Shown piece after piece: positions 53,800 through 61,995 of a stretch of DNA of 64,000 nt (within the stretch, counting starts at the first letter, position 1; each line of letters opens with the position of its first letter). This stretch comes from Rickettsiales bacterium (GTDB lineage Bacteria > Pseudomonadota > Alphaproteobacteria > Rickettsiales > JABCZZ01): positions 1 through 64,000 of the forward strand of contig DASTXE010000001.1 in assembly GCA_035765535.1 (NCBI GenBank). Direction: 5' to 3'. Made by a program: the position numbers and the translations under genes. The notes under the pieces were generated by a model, which worked only from the letters and a program-made list of their open reading frames with translations, did no database searches and was not told the DNA's origin.

Positions 53800-53837
53800 T
53801 CAGTGCCAAAAAAATACTTTAACTTAAAAAATTTTAA

Positions 53838-53979
53838 TATAATATTCTTCATAGTTCCTTGTCCCTACTATATGTAGTCGTGAGGAGCTACTTTTTTAAC
53901 AACTAATAGGGTTTTTATGTTTTTCCGTGCCAAAATTCCGTAGCGATTTTAACCTCCAATCGAAGGACACAAGCCAGAA
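53838..53979 (+). promoter_or_regulatory. Promoter and long leader of the ornithine decarboxylase gene
   Basis: TATAAT at 53838-53843 (weak -35) would give a ~130-base leader. The leader holds CTAC (53865-53868), GTAG (53874-53877) and CTAC (53888-53891) followed by six Ts, so the central GTAG can pair either backward or forward to form a terminator-like hairpin. Next come an 8-codon ORF (53917-53943) and the decarboxylase site AAGGA. A conserved speF RNA motif is known upstream of alphaproteobacterial ornithine decarboxylases; membership here needs a covariance search. The rest of the 53647-53979 gap is AT-rich and shows no gene. Confidence 0.45.
53917..53943 (+). CDS. Candidate 8-residue leader peptide MFFRAKIP
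   Basis: ATG with AGGG five bases upstream, eight codons, TAG, ending 36 bases before the decarboxylase start. Its FF-x-A core is reminiscent of the FFNAR end of the gammaproteobacterial ornithine-sensing leader SpeFL, which is a suggestive but unproven likeness. Too short for statistics. Confidence 0.35.
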   Translation: MFFRAKIP

Positions 53980-55221
53980 ATGAAAAAAACAACATCCGCC
54001 AAGACCGCGCGCACAAGCCGCAACAAGTTCTCCGTTATAAATAACCCGCTGCCGCAGAAGCAGCCAGAACTGCCGAAATTCGATTCGGCGCACCATCTCG
54101 TAAAACGTATGAAACCATCTATGCCAGTACACTGCATGCGCACGCATGTTGTGGAAACTGCTGCCAAGTGGTTTGTCTCTGCGTTTCCGGGCGAGGTGAT
54201 GTACGCCGTAAAAACCAATCCAGATCCGCTTGCACTGAAAACCGTTCACGAAGCAGGTGTCAGGCACTTTGACGTGGCGTCTCTGGCAGAGATTGAGCTT
54301 GTCGCCAGGGAATGCCCCGGCGCGACCATGCATTACATGCACCCGGTCAAAAGCCGCGACTCGATCATGTTCGCCTACAATAAATTCTCGATTCGCAGCT
54401 TCTCGCTGGATTCGCTGGCGGAGCTTGCCAAAATCGAGGCCATGACGAACAACGCGCGCGATCTGACGCTGTATGTAAGGCTTGCTGTGTCCAACGAACA
54501 TGCGGCTCTTAGCTTGAGCGGTAAATTCGGCTGTAAAGGCGCCGAAGCCGTTGAATTGTTGCGGGCAGCAAGAGGTGTCGCCGGGAAGCTTGGCATTTGT
54601 TTCCATGTCGGATCGCAATGCATGGATCCGGAAGACTACCGCAAGGCCATTGCCGCTGCGCGCGCTGTGATCGATGAAGCAGGCGTGAAAGTGGATATGA
54701 TCGATGTTGGCGGCGGTTTCCCGTCCATCTATCCTGATCTCGCTCCGGTATCGCTGCAAAGCTACATGGACGTTATCTCGGCTTCGCTGAATGAATATGG
54801 TTTTGCAGAAGATTATGGAGTGTTCTGTGAACCCGGCCGTGCGATTGTCGCAGAGAATGGTTCTGTGGTCGTGAAGGTGGAAATGCGCAAGGGCAACATG
54901 CTGTACATTAACGACGGCGTGTATGGCAGCCTGTTCGATGCAGGTTACCCCGGCTTTGTGTATCCTGCACGTGCGCTACGCATCTCCAGCGGTTTCTCCG
55001 GCCAGATGGAAGCATTCGGCTTCTTTGGGCCGACCTGCGACTCGCTGGATATGATGAAAGGGCCGTTCATGTTGCCGGCGGATATTTGCGAAGGCGACTG
55101 GATCGAAATCGGCGGGCTGGGTGCGTACAGCAAAACCATGCAGACCAATTTCAACGGCTTCTATTCGGACAAGCAGGCGCAATTGACCGATTCGCCGATG
55201 CTGAGCATGTTTGGATTGTAA
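53980..55221 (+). CDS. Ornithine (or lysine/ornithine) decarboxylase, fold type III
   Basis: 413 residues. Alanine-racemase-fold PLP enzyme making putrescine (or cadaverine). PLP lysine Lys78 in MYAVKTNPDP, FDVASLAEIEL, the substrate-site CFHVGSQ, DVGGGFPS, CEPGRAIVAENG and the catalytic Cys353 in FGPTCDSLDMM are present. Alphaproteobacterial members are often about 380 residues; here an extra Lys/Thr-rich N-terminal stretch of about 35 residues comes first, so a later start is conceivable. AAGGA lies 12 bases before the chosen ATG, somewhat far. A short inverted repeat follows the gene. Confidence 0.93.
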   Translation: MKKTTSAKTARTSRNKFSVINNPLPQKQPELPKFDSAHHLVKRMKPSMPVHCMRTHVVETAAKWFVSAFPGEVMYAVKTNPDPLALKTVHEAGVRHFDVASLAEIELVARECPGATMHYMHPVKSRDSIMFAYNKFSIRSFSLDSLAELAKIEAMTNNARDLTLYVRLAVSNEHAALSLSGKFGCKGAEAVELLRAARGVAGKLGICFHVGSQCMDPEDYRKAIAAARAVIDEAGVKVDMIDVGGGFPSIYPDLAPVSLQSYMDVISASLNEYGFAEDYGVFCEPGRAIVAENGSVVVKVEMRKGNMLYINDGVYGSLFDAGYPGFVYPARALRISSGFSGQMEAFGFFGPTCDSLDMMKGPFMLPADICEGDWIEIGGLGAYSKTMQTNFNGFYSDKQAQLTDSPMLSMFGL

Positions 55222-55230
55222 GAGTGTAAA

Positions 55231-55258
55231 GGGCGAGGAGGGGAAACCCTCTTCGCCC
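55231..55258 (+). terminator. Hairpin after ornithine decarboxylase
   Basis: 12-bp stem GGGCGAGGAGGG/CCCTCTTCGCCC (one wobble) with a GAAA tetraloop, 10 bases past the stop; T-run lacking. Confidence 0.7.
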
Positions 55259-55396
55259 GAATCTTGTTCCCGGGCTCATTTTCATAGGTTGCAACTTTTT
55301 AATCTTTTGCCCAAGGGCCTGCAATGTTGCTTTTGCTATGTTAAGACCATCAGCTATGACTCATAGTTGAGGAAAACATAACAAGAGGGCAATTTT

Positions 55397-55792
55397 ATGA
55401 AAATCCGTTTCTTGAGTGCTGTAGTATTCTCCCTTGCCGCCAGCACGGCATTGTCTCTTCCCGCCATGGCTCAGGTCGATCCCGGCCACCCCCGTATCAA
55501 CCAGGTGGAAGAAAGGGTAGAACATCAGGAAAATAATACGCTTAATGCTGCCGATCACGGTAAGCTCACGCCGGGACAGGCTGAACGCGACGAAAAGCGC
55601 GACCAGCACATCCAGAACCAGCTTCAGCGTGATGAATCCAAGCATGACGGACACATTACCAAGCGCGAACAGCGCAAGCTGAACCATGAAATGAACAGGG
55701 AAAGAATGGAAAAGCGCCGCCAGGAGCGCCGTGACCGCCACGCCAAGCATGAACGCCGCGAACATGATGAAATGACGCATCACGACCAATAA
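55397..55792 (+). CDS. Small periplasmic charged protein with repeat, unknown
   Basis: 131 residues. Clear signal peptide (about 25 residues, LSLPAMA). The mature protein is very rich in Arg, Glu, Asp, His and Gln. Two imperfect repeats, NAADHGKLTPGQAERDEKR and SKHDGHITKREQRKLNHEM, follow a G-x-LT/IT-x-x-E/Q pattern known from small periplasmic proteins of Burkholderia and alphaproteobacteria of unknown role. No Cys. Own intrinsic terminator. A metal- or polyanion-binding role is possible from composition but unproven. Confidence 0.82.
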   Translation: MKIRFLSAVVFSLAASTALSLPAMAQVDPGHPRINQVEERVEHQENNTLNAADHGKLTPGQAERDEKRDQHIQNQLQRDESKHDGHITKREQRKLNHEMNRERMEKRRQERRDRHAKHERREHDEMTHHDQ

Positions 55793-55815
55793 TACCCTGC
55801 AAAAGCGGGAACTGA

Positions 55816-55860
55816 AAAAATACCCCAGTCGATTGAATTCGCTGGGGTATTTTTGTTTTT
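55816..55860 (+). terminator. Intrinsic terminator after the charged protein
   Basis: Stem AAATACCCCAG/CTGGGGTATTT with a 13-base loop, then a T-run. Confidence 0.9.
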
Positions 55861-56006
55861 AAATGGGGCGGGTGTCACAAATATGTCATAAAACTGTCAT
55901 AAGATGTTAACTTGTTCTTATCACTTATCAAATATAATATGAAGAAGATGTTACAGGTCTATAAACAGGGTGGCATGAATCCACTTGGATAGATGAGGGC
56001 GATTCA

Positions 56007-56945
56007 ATGGGCAAAAAAATAGATAATCGTACGGTAGGTCATATTGACTATATGAATAGTCAATATGAAGCCGCGCCTGTCACCGGGCATCTGGAAAGAG
56101 TAAATGCGGCTGATTTGAAACATTTGCGTAAAATGGAATGGCGCGACGAAGGAACCGGCGAACGTCATAGTTTATACGATTTATGTGTCTATTCTGGCAT
56201 GCTGGAAGCGGCGGGCGATAAGGAGGGGGCAGCGTATTTTAAAGAAATCGCCATGAAAGACGCCAAGGAAAAACATGGCGTAGGCGCACTCGGGCGGACG
56301 GCACATGCCGGTACTGGTTTTTTTAAGGGTAAATTGCTGGCTGGTGTATTGGGAATGTTTGGTGCGGATACCGCAGCAGCAGGCTTAGGAGTAGGCAATC
56401 CGCTGGGATTCCTTCCACTGATTTTTGCAGGTAAAAACGCTTTGAAGAATGATTACGGTCAGGATGCGATAAATAGCGTCATATCGATTACCAAAAAGAA
56501 TACCGAGCAAATGATGGAAGAAAAAGGGTATGTGATCCCGCCAATCGAAGTGGCGGGTGTAACTTATCTGTCAGAAGAGAAATCAAAGGCTGCAACAGCC
56601 AGAGTGCTTGGAAAACCGGTAGAGGCTGGTGAAACAACGGCGGAGAATAAAGCGGCTGCACCGGCTGGCACTTCAGAGAAATCTGGACCGCAGGATAAAG
56701 AGCTCGCAGAAATAATAGCTGCAGGGCGGGCATTGGGACTGCAGGGCAACACAACATGGGATGATGTAGTCGTCACAGGTGATAGAGAGAAGATATCACA
56801 GATGGTTCAGGATAAATTGCAGGAGAGAATACAGGCTTCTCAATCTGCGCCTGCGAATGGGAATGGCGCAATAGCACCGTTACCCACGCCAACCACTGCT
56901 GCTTCGCAGGGGCAGGGAGCGTATGCAGGGGTAGGCGGTAAGTAG
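56007..56945 (+). CDS. Unknown protein, first gene of a glycine-zipper operon
   Basis: 312 residues. The N-terminal ~95 residues are soluble and charged (HIDYMNSQYEAAPVTGHLERVNAADLKHLRKMEWRDE in parts; YDLCVYSGMLEAAGDKEGAAYFKEIAM). A Gly/Ala hydrophobic hairpin comes next (FFKGKLLAGVLGMFGADTAAAGLGVGNPLGFLPLIFAG, in parts), then a second soluble domain (IISVITKKNTEQMMEEKGYVIPPIEVAGVTYL-like) and a low-complexity Ala/Pro/Gln tail. No signal peptide. A TATAAT at 55933-55938 may be its promoter. I do not recognise a family; it precedes two small hydrophobic proteins. Confidence 0.78.
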   Translation: MGKKIDNRTVGHIDYMNSQYEAAPVTGHLERVNAADLKHLRKMEWRDEGTGERHSLYDLCVYSGMLEAAGDKEGAAYFKEIAMKDAKEKHGVGALGRTAHAGTGFFKGKLLAGVLGMFGADTAAAGLGVGNPLGFLPLIFAGKNALKNDYGQDAINSVISITKKNTEQMMEEKGYVIPPIEVAGVTYLSEEKSKAATARVLGKPVEAGETTAENKAAAPAGTSEKSGPQDKELAEIIAAGRALGLQGNTTWDDVVVTGDREKISQMVQDKLQERIQASQSAPANGNGAIAPLPTPTTAASQGQGAYAGVGGK

Positions 56946-57039
56946 GCCGGGAAATTGTAACAAAAGCTTAATTTGTTGCAGGAGCAGGATGTGGTAAGAT
57001 GAGATAGGATAAGCAGGGAATCTGCTTGATAGGTAAGAA

Positions 57040-57672
57040 ATGGCGATACTCGATACAACATTGCAGGCAGCAGGTGGGGCAGCCAAAGGGGGCCTGAAAG
57101 GCTTCGGCTGGGCTACCTTGGGGCCTGCCGCCTTAACAGGGTTGGGATTGGCTGCAGCTGCTTTTGCAGGTCCTTTAGCTGTTGGGCTGGCCGCAGGTGC
57201 TGTAATCGGCGGACTGACGGGAATGTTAGGCGGGACCAGAGGCGGCCTTTTGGGCTTCGCTATCGGGGTAGCCGCCGCCGCTGCGGCAACAACAGTTGCA
57301 CTGCTGACGGGACCGGTTGGCCTTGGGTTGCTGGCATTAGGTGCGGTAGGTGCAACGGCTGCTCTGGGAGCAACGATATTAGGGCCGACATTTTCTTTCT
57401 TTGGCGGGCTGTTCGGGATGGGGAAAGGCGCAAAGAATGCGCAACAGCAGCAGCAAGAAATAACGATGGATAATAAGCGTGCGCAACTGGCCGAACTGAC
57501 AGCTCAGAACCAGATGCGCTCCGATTATATGGAAGCAATGGCAATGGGCGCCGCTGCAGGAGCTCAACAACAGGATGCAGGGCGTGTAGCATACGGCCCG
57601 CATAGCGCCAGGGTATTACAGCAAGAACAGCAACAGCAGCAGGGAATGCGCGCTCCAAGCTTTATTCCTTAA
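57040..57672 (+). CDS. Glycine/alanine-rich hydrophobic protein with Gln-rich tail
   Basis: 210 residues. Residues ~15-135 are almost wholly Gly, Ala, Leu, Val and Thr, with dense GxxxG spacing (LGPAALTGLGLAAAAFAG; VGLAAGAVIGGLTGMLGG; LGLLALGAVGATAALG), enough for three to four membrane helices. From ~140 on it is polar with Gln runs (AQQQQQEIT; LQQEQQQQQGM) and ends in a Pro-rich PSFIP. Its organisation matches the 43.1 kb protein. No signal peptide; unknown function. Confidence 0.8.
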   Translation: MAILDTTLQAAGGAAKGGLKGFGWATLGPAALTGLGLAAAAFAGPLAVGLAAGAVIGGLTGMLGGTRGGLLGFAIGVAAAAAATTVALLTGPVGLGLLALGAVGATAALGATILGPTFSFFGGLFGMGKGAKNAQQQQQEITMDNKRAQLAELTAQNQMRSDYMEAMAMGAAAGAQQQDAGRVAYGPHSARVLQQEQQQQQGMRAPSFIP

Positions 57673-57690
57673 GGAAGTGACAGGTAACGT

Positions 57691-58110
57691 ATGGCATGGC
57701 AGGCAGGATCTAATTTACTCGACTCGGTAAAAAACCTTGGCAGTGGTGTGCGTGATGGCGTTACCGGCGCAGGCAATGCTGGTCGAAGAGTAGGGGTAGA
57801 TCCGGCCGTAAATGGAATTGCCAGCACGCTGAACCGTGGCGGTGAAATGTTCCGTAATCACGGCATCATTATGTCAGTCGTCGCGGCCTTCGCAATTGGT
57901 CCTGCTTTGATTAAAGGAATAAAAAACCTGTTCGGCGTAAAAGAAAAAGAAGTGCAGAATATTGATAACATGATTGAAGCAAAGCGCAGAGAAGCTATCG
58001 CTCAGATGCAGGTTATCGGCGCCGGAAACGGTGGTGTAAAACCGGATGGTTATTTCCAGGCCCAATATGGTGGCCGTGGCGGAAATATGGGCCCGACACC
58101 GCGCGTATAA
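57691..58110 (+). CDS. Small one-helix protein, third gene of the operon
   Basis: 139 residues, 18 bases after the previous stop with AAGGAAG upstream. Starts with a Gly-rich soluble part (NLGSGVRDGVTGAGNAGRRVG), then one hydrophobic helix (IIMSVVAAFAIGPALIKGI), a charged helix (KEKEVQNIDNMIEAKRREAIAQMQ) and a Gly/Pro tail ending PTPRV. Tight spacing argues that 57040 and 57691 are translated together. No family recognised. Confidence 0.78.
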   Translation: MAWQAGSNLLDSVKNLGSGVRDGVTGAGNAGRRVGVDPAVNGIASTLNRGGEMFRNHGIIMSVVAAFAIGPALIKGIKNLFGVKEKEVQNIDNMIEAKRREAIAQMQVIGAGNGGVKPDGYFQAQYGGRGGNMGPTPRV

Positions 58111-58112
58111 AA

Positions 58113-60107
58113 TTATACATCCAATTGCTCTGAAATTTCCTTGCCGCGCCGTGCGGTCTCTTCCTGAATGAATTGAAAACGGAATTCCGGCTTTTTACCC
58201 ATTAACTGATCTACACGCGCGCGCGTATCATCTGCTTCATCCTCGGCAATGCCTACACGAAGCAATACGCGCTTACCGGATTGCATTGTCGTTTCCTTAA
58301 GCTGCGCTGCAGTCATTTCACCCAAACCTTTAAAACGACCGATTTCCAGCTTGCCGGGCTTTTTACTCAGCGTAGCAACGAGCGCATCTTTTTCTTTGTC
58401 ATCGCGTGCGTAATGCGTGGTCGTACCATGCGTAATGCGGTAAAGCGGCGGCAATGCGAGGAACAAATGTCCGTGCCGGATGAGGCCCGGCATTTCCTGG
58501 TAGAAAAACGTCATCAACAGCGAAGCGATATGCGCACCGTCCACGTCAGCGTCGGTCATGATGATAATGCGTTCATAACGCAAATCCGCATCGTTATAAT
58601 GTTTGCCCGTGCCGCAGCCCAAGGCAAGAATCATATCGGCGATTTCCTGATTCGCACGGATCTTCTCGGATGTTGCACTGGCAACGTTCAGAATTTTGCC
58701 GCGCAACGGCAATACGGCTTGTGTCTCACGGCTACGCGCCTGCTTGGCGGAACCACCTGCCGAATCGCCTTCCACGAGGAATATTTCCGTATCCTTACCA
58801 TGACTGCGTGTACAGTCGGCGAGTTTGCCAGGGAGTCGCAGACGGCCCGTAACGGATTTACGGCTGACATCTTTCTCGGCTTTGCGCTTGAGGCGGTCTT
58901 CGGCATTATTGATGACGTAATTGATCAATGCGCTTGCGCTTTCATTGTCACCGGCAAGCCAATGGTCGAAATGGTCGCGCACGACATTCTCCACCCATTT
59001 GGCGGCTTCTGCGCTTACAAGTTTATCTTTGGTCTGTCCCTGGAACTGTGGATCGCGAATGAAAAGGGAAAGAATCAGCGATGAGCCGGAGAAGACGTCA
59101 TCGCCGGTAATGATTCCTGCCTTTTTATTGCCTAAACGTTCGCCATAAGCCTTGATGGATTTGGTGACGGCGCTCTTGAAGCCGGACTCGTGCGTACCGC
59201 CCTCTGGCGTATGAATGGTGTTGCAATAAGAACGTGTGCTGCCTTCATCGTCATCGGAAGTCCAGGCCAGCGCCCATTCAATGCGTCCCTGGCGGTCGCT
59301 GAGTTCAGCCTCGCCCACAAAATGCTGGGGAGTAATGGTGGTCCGCCCCACGATGGTCAGTTCCAGAAAGTCTTTCAGGCCGCCCGGAAAGTGGATCGTA
59401 TCTTCCGTGGGAATCTCGCTGCCTTCGGTAAGCAGGCCTGCTGCGCATTTCCAGCGTATTTCCACGCCGCGAAACAGATAGGCTTTGGAACGCGCAAGTT
59501 TATATAATTTTTCCGGCCTGAATTTATTTTTATCGCCGAATATTTGAGGATCGGGGTGAAACGTGATACTCGTGCCTTTGCGGTTCTGCACGGTACCTTC
59601 CTGGCGCAGCTTGCTCTGCGGTTCGCCGCGTGAGTAGCTTTGTTTATAAACCGTGCGGTCGCGCACAACTTCCACTTCCAGCACATCCGAAAGCGCGTTG
59701 ACGACGGAAACACCTACGCCGTGCAATCCGCCGGAGGTTTCATAGGCTTTGCCGCTGAACTTGCCGCCTGAATGCAGCATGGTGAAAATCACTTCAAGGG
59801 CTGATTTCTTTGGGTATTTGGGGTGTGGGTCAATAGGAATACCACGTCCGTTATCGCGGATGGTGATGACATTATCTTCCTCGAGTTCCATTTCAATGCG
59901 GCTGGCATGCCCTGCCACGGCTTCGTCCATGGAGTTGTCGAACACCTCGCTCACAAGATGGTGCATGGCGTGCTCGTCCGTACCGCCGATATACATGCCG
60001 GGGCGGCGGCGTACCGGCTCAAGCCCTTCAAGAACTTCAATATCTTCGGCGGTATAGGTTTCGGATTTGACTGGTCTGGCTTTGTTTGAATTGAATAAAT
60101 CGCTCAT
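58113..60107 (-). CDS. parE: DNA topoisomerase IV subunit B
   Basis: 664 residues. GHKL ATPase with DNSMDEAVAGHA, DNGRGIPIDPHP and GGLHGVGVSVVNAL, then the transducer, and a TOPRIM domain with EGDSAGGSAKQARSR and DADVDGAHI. The extra GyrB insert is absent and the length fits ParE. With ParC it decatenates daughter chromosomes. It converges with the glycine-zipper operon, 2 bases between the stops. Confidence 0.96.
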   Translation of the reverse strand: MSDLFNSNKARPVKSETYTAEDIEVLEGLEPVRRRPGMYIGGTDEHAMHHLVSEVFDNSMDEAVAGHASRIEMELEEDNVITIRDNGRGIPIDPHPKYPKKSALEVIFTMLHSGGKFSGKAYETSGGLHGVGVSVVNALSDVLEVEVVRDRTVYKQSYSRGEPQSKLRQEGTVQNRKGTSITFHPDPQIFGDKNKFRPEKLYKLARSKAYLFRGVEIRWKCAAGLLTEGSEIPTEDTIHFPGGLKDFLELTIVGRTTITPQHFVGEAELSDRQGRIEWALAWTSDDDEGSTRSYCNTIHTPEGGTHESGFKSAVTKSIKAYGERLGNKKAGIITGDDVFSGSSLILSLFIRDPQFQGQTKDKLVSAEAAKWVENVVRDHFDHWLAGDNESASALINYVINNAEDRLKRKAEKDVSRKSVTGRLRLPGKLADCTRSHGKDTEIFLVEGDSAGGSAKQARSRETQAVLPLRGKILNVASATSEKIRANQEIADMILALGCGTGKHYNDADLRYERIIIMTDADVDGAHIASLLMTFFYQEMPGLIRHGHLFLALPPLYRITHGTTTHYARDDKEKDALVATLSKKPGKLEIGRFKGLGEMTAAQLKETTMQSGKRVLLRVGIAEDEADDTRARVDQLMGKKPEFRFQFIQEETARRGKEISEQLDV

Positions 60108-60228
60108 AATGCCCGGATTCCTTACTTCTCAAGGGCAATATATAACCATAAATCCGGGTTTGGCAAACGCGGATTTTTAGGATATTTCTCTAAAAATGCG
60201 TGCAAACGTCAGCGATAGAAGGTTTGAG

Positions 60229-60903
60229 ATGGCGATTATAGAAAAACCGTCCCCGAATTTCGGCAGCCGCAACGGGGCTGAAATATCCATGCTGGTGCTG
60301 CATTACACGGGTATGCGCACGGCTGAAGAGGCGCTCCAGCGCTTATGCGACCCGCAGGCACAGGTGAGTGCGCATTATGTGGTGGAAGAAGACGGAACGA
60401 TCTACAGGCTGGTAAAAGAGCAGGACTGCGCCTGGCATGCAGGCTTAAGCTATTGGCGCGGGCATAAAAACGTCAATAACATCTCGATTGGGATTGAGAT
60501 TGTTAACCCCGGCCACGAATTCGGCTACCGGCCGTTCCCGGAAATCCAGATGCAGGCAGTAACGCTTCTGTGCAAAGATATTCTTGCGCGTCACGCTATT
60601 TCGGACGGGAATGTTGTAGGACACTCAGACGTCGCGCCGCAACGCAAACAGGACCCGGGTGAGTTATTCAACTGGAAGGGGCTGGCAGAGCAGGGAATTG
60701 GCCTGTGGCCGCAAGAGGCACAAGCTACAGAGGCGTCTTATGCGGAAGCTTTAATGGCCTATGGCTACGCAGCGCCGCAAACGCCGGAAGAGACGATCCA
60801 GCTGGTAAAAGCTTTCCAGCGTCATTTCCGTCCGGATATGGTGAATGGGCAATGGGACGGCGAATGCGATCGCCTACTTGCCGGATTGCTGAAAATGCTG
60901 TAA
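60229..60903 (+). CDS. N-acetylmuramoyl-L-alanine amidase (AmpD/AmiD type)
   Basis: 224 residues from the ATG with AGAAGG upstream (an ATG 11 codons earlier lacks a site). Amidase_2 zinc ligands His25 (LVLHYTG), His132 (VVGHSDVAPQRKQDPG) and Asp142 are intact. The C-terminal ~50 residues resemble a peptidoglycan-binding repeat (YAEALMAYGYAAPQTPEETIQLVKAFQRHF in parts). Without a signal peptide it is probably cytosolic and cleaves anhydro-muropeptides during recycling, giving AnmK (9.7 kb) its substrate. The rnpB promoter is inside its last codons. Confidence 0.92.
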   Translation: MAIIEKPSPNFGSRNGAEISMLVLHYTGMRTAEEALQRLCDPQAQVSAHYVVEEDGTIYRLVKEQDCAWHAGLSYWRGHKNVNNISIGIEIVNPGHEFGYRPFPEIQMQAVTLLCKDILARHAISDGNVVGHSDVAPQRKQDPGELFNWKGLAEQGIGLWPQEAQATEASYAEALMAYGYAAPQTPEETIQLVKAFQRHFRPDMVNGQWDGECDRLLAGLLKML

Positions 60904-60906
60904 TAC
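60878..60906 (+). promoter_or_regulatory. Promoter of rnpB
   Basis: TTGCCG, 17 bases, TAATAC, lying across the amidase stop codon. The -10 ends 6 bases before the RNase P RNA 5' end, as expected for its start point. Confidence 0.75.
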
Positions 60907-60912
60907 GGCTCT

Positions 60913-61284
60913 GCCAGACGGTCGGACGGTCGCGTGCATGCAAATGTACGAGGAAAGTCCGGGCTTCACGGAAAACAGCGGCGGGTAACGCCCGCCTGGG
61001 GTAACCCAAGGGAAAGTGCCACAGAAAATATACCGCCTTTTATGAAGGTAAGGGTGAAATGGTGCGGTAAGAGCGCACCGCGCTTGCGGTAACGTAAGCG
61101 GCAGGGAAAACCCCGCTGGAAGCAAAACCAAATAGGGACTGCGCGCTGGCTCTGCCGGCAGTTGATTCCGCAGCAGCAGTCCGGGTAGGTTGCTCGAGGT
61201 AATCGGCGACGATTATCCTAGATGAATGGCCGTCTCCGCCTCGTCAGAGGTGAAAGACAGAACCCGGCTTACAGACCGTCTGGC
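60913..61284 (+). ncRNA. rnpB: RNase P RNA (type A)
   Basis: 372 nt. The ends pair as P1: GCCAGACGGTC (60913-60923) with GACCGTCTGGC (61274-61284). Diagnostic conserved blocks GAGGAAAGTCCGGGC near the 5' end and ACAGAACCCGGCTTACAG at the 3' end are present, plus the central GGTAAGAGCGCACC. It is the catalytic RNA that trims tRNA 5' leaders, including the four tRNAs here. The protein gene rnpA is not in the window. Confidence 0.97.
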
Positions 61285-61287
61285 AAA

Positions 61288-61995
61288 TTATTGATTCAAG
61301 AAGAAGTGATTCAGCAATCCCGCCAGTGCCTGCGGCGCCTCCAGCGTGATCATATGGCCGGTATCCTCAAGCATATGGAGTTCGCAATCCGGAATCAGCT
61401 GCTGCATACGTTCCATATCGCCTTTGGCAACGATGTTATCATGCTGCGAGCCAACAAGCAGAACCGGACAACGCAATTGCGTAAGCTGGTTTTCAAGGCA
61501 AGGGCGTGTGGTGGTTTCCTGCAATTGTGCAAGCAGCACGTCGCGTCCCAACGCTTGATCCATGCTGTATAGGACTTCACGTATAGTCTCATCTGCCTGA
61601 TGGGAAGGTAAAAGCAACTGCTGAATGCGATGCTCGGAAAGTCCTTTGTAAGGGTGACGGGCCAGTGCATCCATAACCTTCTGCCGGTCGCGCTTCTCAT
61701 TTTCCTGCAGGCCGAAAGCCGAAGCGCCCACAATGGCTAGTGATTGTATATCGTGCGGGTGCATCAGCGCATATTCAATGGCAATATATCCGCCCATGGA
61801 AAAGGCGGCGACATTCAACGGCCCTTGCCGGACTGCCGCCTCCCGTATGGCCTGAAGCATAGCCTGCCTGTACGGGCAGCGTTCCAGTGCGATATAGGAT
61901 TTTTCTAAGCGGCTGTCGAGGTGCGGATAGACAAGTTCCCAGATACGCTCATTACACATCGTCCCCGGAAGAAAATGAATAGGGTGAGTTAGCAT
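61288..61995 (-). CDS. Alpha/beta hydrolase
   Basis: 235 residues. Nucleophile Ser66 in AAFSMGGYIAIEYAL, acid in VLLVGSQHDNIV, and His in EDTGHMITLEAPQ complete the triad. HFLPGTMCNERIW near the N-terminus is the oxyanion loop, slightly unlike the common HGxxG. Esterase, thioesterase or BioH-like roles are all possible. It is coupled to the HIT gene by a TGATG overlap and ends 3 bases from the rnpB 3' end. Confidence 0.88.
   Translation of the reverse strand: MLTHPIHFLPGTMCNERIWELVYPHLDSRLEKSYIALERCPYRQAMLQAIREAAVRQGPLNVAAFSMGGYIAIEYALMHPHDIQSLAIVGASAFGLQENEKRDRQKVMDALARHPYKGLSEHRIQQLLLPSHQADETIREVLYSMDQALGRDVLLAQLQETTTRPCLENQLTQLRCPVLLVGSQHDNIVAKGDMERMQQLIPDCELHMLEDTGHMITLEAPQALAGLLNHFFLNQ

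Noticed and set aside
53896-54759. 287-codon minus-strand frame over the decarboxylase gene
   Set aside because: Shadow of the decarboxylase; low plausibility of His/Arg-rich product and no start signals.
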